Under the pieces are notes generated by a model that ran no database searches, was not told the origin of the DNA, and worked only from the letters and a program-made list of their open reading frames with translations. Shown piece after piece: positions 5,391 to 6,727 of a stretch of DNA of 6,727 nucleotides. The DNA comes from Solirubrobacterales bacterium (GTDB lineage Bacteria > Actinomycetota > Thermoleophilia > Solirubrobacterales > 70-9). The first letter of the stretch is position 1, and each line of letters opens with the position of its first letter. A program made the translations under genes and the position numbers. The stretch lies in the NCBI GenBank assembly GCA_013694825.1, contig JACDBR010000160.1:1-6727 (forward strand), written 5' to 3'.

Positions 5391-6590
5391 ATGGCGATGA
5401 TTCTCTGCGTCCTCTACGACGACCCCGTCGAGGGCTATCCGCCCGCCTACCCGCGCGACCAGATCCCCGAGATCGAGCGCTATCCCGACGGACAGACGAC
5501 GCCCGCCCCCGAGGCGATCGACTTTACGCCGGGAGAGCTGCTCGGCAGCGTCTCGGGTGAGCTCGGCCTACGCAAGTTCTGTGAGCAGGCCGGGCATGAG
5601 CTCGTTGTCACCTCCGATAAGGACGGCGAGGACTCGGAGTTCGAGCGCTGCCTTCCCGAAGCCGAGGTGGTGATCTCACAGCCATTCTGGCCCGCCTATC
5701 TGACCGCCGAGCGGATCGCCACGGCCCCGAAGCTGAAGCTCGCGATCACGGCCGGCATCGGTTCGGACCACGTCGACCTCGACGCCGCGGCCAAGGCCGG
5801 GATCACGGTCGCCGAGGTCACCTACAGCAACTCGCTCTCGGTCTCCGAGCACGTGGTGATGATGATCCTGGCGCTGGTCCGCAACTACATCCCCTCCTAC
5901 CAGCAGGTGATCGCCGGCGGCTGGAACATCGCCGACTGCGTGGAGCGCTCCTATGACCTTGAGGGCATGCAAGTCGGCACCGTCGCAGCGGGGCGGATCG
6001 GCTCCGCGGTGCTTCGCCGGCTGAAGCCGTTCGACGTCGGCCTGCACTACACCGATCGCCACCGACTGCCGGACGAGGTCGAGTCCGAGCTCGGCGCGAC
6101 CTTCCACGAGTCGGCCGCCGAGATGGTTCCCGCGATGGACGTGGTGACGATCAACGCGCCGCTTCATCCCGAGACCGAGCACCTGTTCGACCACGAGATG
6201 CTTGGACGGATGAAGCGTGGCGCATATCTCGTCAACACCGCCCGCGGCAAGATCTGCGACCGCGACGCGGTTGTCCGGGCGCTCGAATCCGGCCAGCTCG
6301 CCGGTTACGCCGGCGATGTCTGGTTCCCGCAGCCGGCGCCCAAGGATCACGCCTGGCGGACGATGCCCTACCACGGCATGACCCCGCACATCTCCGGCAC
6401 CAGCCTCTCGGCGCAGGCTCGATATGCGGCCGGCACCCGGGAGATTCTCGAGTGCTATTTCGCCGAGCGCCCGATCCGCGAGAAGTATCTGATCGTCGAA
6501 GGCGGCGCCTTGGCGGGCGCCGGCGCCCACTCCTATAGCGTTCACGGCACGGTCGGCGGGGGCGGGGTTGAGGAGGCGCCCGAGGAGTGA
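5391..6590 (+). CDS. fdh: NAD-dependent formate dehydrogenase (metal-free, D-2-hydroxyacid dehydrogenase superfamily)
   Basis: This 399-residue cytosolic enzyme oxidises formate to CO2 and reduces NAD+ to NADH, without metal or molybdopterin. It matches the Pseudomonas sp. 101 type nearly end to end. The substrate channel carries PFW at 98-100, Ile123 and Asn147. The Rossmann dinucleotide fold has GTVAAGRIGSAVLRR at 196-210. Asp222 in HYTDRH indicates preference for NAD+ over NADP+. Catalytic Arg285 (NTARGK), Asp309, Gln314 (WFPQPAPKDH) and His333 (TPHISG) are all present. The start is fixed by an ideal ribosome site. The N- and C-terminal extensions that separate bacterial formate dehydrogenases from other hydroxyacid dehydrogenases are intact (ending GALAGAGAHSYS plus a Gly/Glu-rich tail). 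Positions equivalent to the pseudomonad reactive cysteines Cys145 and Cys255 are Ser146 and Ala256. The gene stands alone, with no accessory subunits or formate transporter nearby. It probably supplies NADH or removes formate from C1 metabolism. Confidence 0.97.
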   Translation: MAMILCVLYDDPVEGYPPAYPRDQIPEIERYPDGQTTPAPEAIDFTPGELLGSVSGELGLRKFCEQAGHELVVTSDKDGEDSEFERCLPEAEVVISQPFWPAYLTAERIATAPKLKLAITAGIGSDHVDLDAAAKAGITVAEVTYSNSLSVSEHVVMMILALVRNYIPSYQQVIAGGWNIADCVERSYDLEGMQVGTVAAGRIGSAVLRRLKPFDVGLHYTDRHRLPDEVESELGATFHESAAEMVPAMDVVTINAPLHPETEHLFDHEMLGRMKRGAYLVNTARGKICDRDAVVRALESGQLAGYAGDVWFPQPAPKDHAWRTMPYHGMTPHISGTSLSAQARYAAGTREILECYFAERPIREKYLIVEGGALAGAGAHSYSVHGTVGGGGVEEAPEE

Positions 6591-6611
6591 GCCGCGGGCC
6601 AGGAGCCTTTG

Positions 6612-6634
6612 GGGCGTGCATCGAGGGTGCGCCC
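6612..6634 (+). terminator. Possible hairpin after the formate dehydrogenase gene
   Basis: GGGCGTGC (6612-6619) can pair with GTGCGCCC (6627-6634) in an 8-bp stem including two G-U pairs, with a 7-base loop, starting 21 bases after the stop codon. There is no T-run after it. Such hairpins are common at gene ends in high-GC bacteria, but this could be chance. Confidence 0.35.
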
Positions 6635-6673
6635 GTGGGAGGTCTCACGTCGATCCGACAGGCGGCCCGATTC

Positions 6674-6719
6674 CTTTCCCACCTACGAGCCAGGCCTTAC
6701 CGGCTCTGAGACGGGAAAG
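6674..6719. repeat. Nested inverted repeat near the right edge
   Basis: CTTTCCC (6674-6680) pairs with GGGAAAG (6713-6719). Inside it GAGCC (6687-6691) pairs with GGCTC (6702-6706), leaving a symmetric 6 by 6 internal loop and a 10-base terminal loop. I could not match it to a known riboswitch or small RNA. The surrounding 6591-6727 holds no supported gene, and the window ends 8 bases after the repeat. Confidence 0.3.
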
Positions 6720-6727
6720 CGATACGG

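Noticed and set aside
5676..6545. Minus-strand open frame of 289 codons opposite formate dehydrogenase
   Set aside because: It is antisense to a gene conserved end to end. The Gly/Asp/Val-rich translation is a shadow.
6616..6727. Short plus-strand frame from GTG 6616 open to the right edge
   Set aside because: It has no convincing ribosome site or recognisable protein, and it overlaps both possible hairpins. There is too little sequence to support a gene.
6640..6727. Cobalamin-type or other known riboswitch at the right end
   Set aside because: I looked for B12-box and other conserved cores on both strands and found only partial resemblance (a GGGAAAG segment). The conserved core is missing.

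Overview
The window is GC-rich throughout, uses GTG (and possibly TTG) starts, and has tightly packed genes with strong G/C bias at third codon positions. This fits a high-GC bacterium, most plausibly an actinobacterium in the broad sense. I cannot name a genus from the sequence alone. I see no mobile element, CRISPR array, tRNA or rRNA.

Left half (113-2784, minus strand): three tightly spaced genes read right to left. They are a polytopic GT-C type glycosyltransferase, a DedA-family membrane protein and a GtrA-family membrane protein. The junctions are 2 bases or less, so this looks like one operon. All three families handle polyprenyl-phosphate lipid carriers or the sugars on them, which suggests an envelope glycosylation or lipid-carrier module. 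The gtrA reading frame is broken by at least one apparent indel. At the extreme left a plus-strand frame ends against it and may be the tail of a neighbouring gene.

Centre (2785-4870): a 59-base divergent intergenic region separates that operon from a plus-strand two-component system, an OmpR/PhoB-type response regulator overlapping (ATGA) a HAMP-type sensor histidine kinase. The intergenic region holds a tandem 11-bp direct repeat (10 of 11 identical). This is the spacing expected for an OmpR/PhoB-family operator, so the regulator may control itself and the divergent glycan/lipid-carrier operon.

Right half (4701-6590): a minus-strand DUF1232 (YkvA-like) protein converges on the kinase and overlaps its 3' end by 170 bases. 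Its start is unclear. Divergent from it is a complete, well-conserved NAD-dependent formate dehydrogenase (formate + NAD+ to CO2 + NADH) with an excellent ribosome binding site. It naturally carries serine and alanine at the two positions occupied by reactive cysteines in the well-studied pseudomonad enzyme. The last 137 bases hold no supported gene, only two possible hairpins.

The main candidates for novelty are the two-component system / 11-bp repeat / polyprenyl-phosphate module, the DUF1232 protein with an acidic cysteine-containing N-terminus, and the cysteine-substituted formate dehydrogenase. None is a clearly unprecedented system. The gtrA and DUF1232 irregularities may reflect sequence errors.
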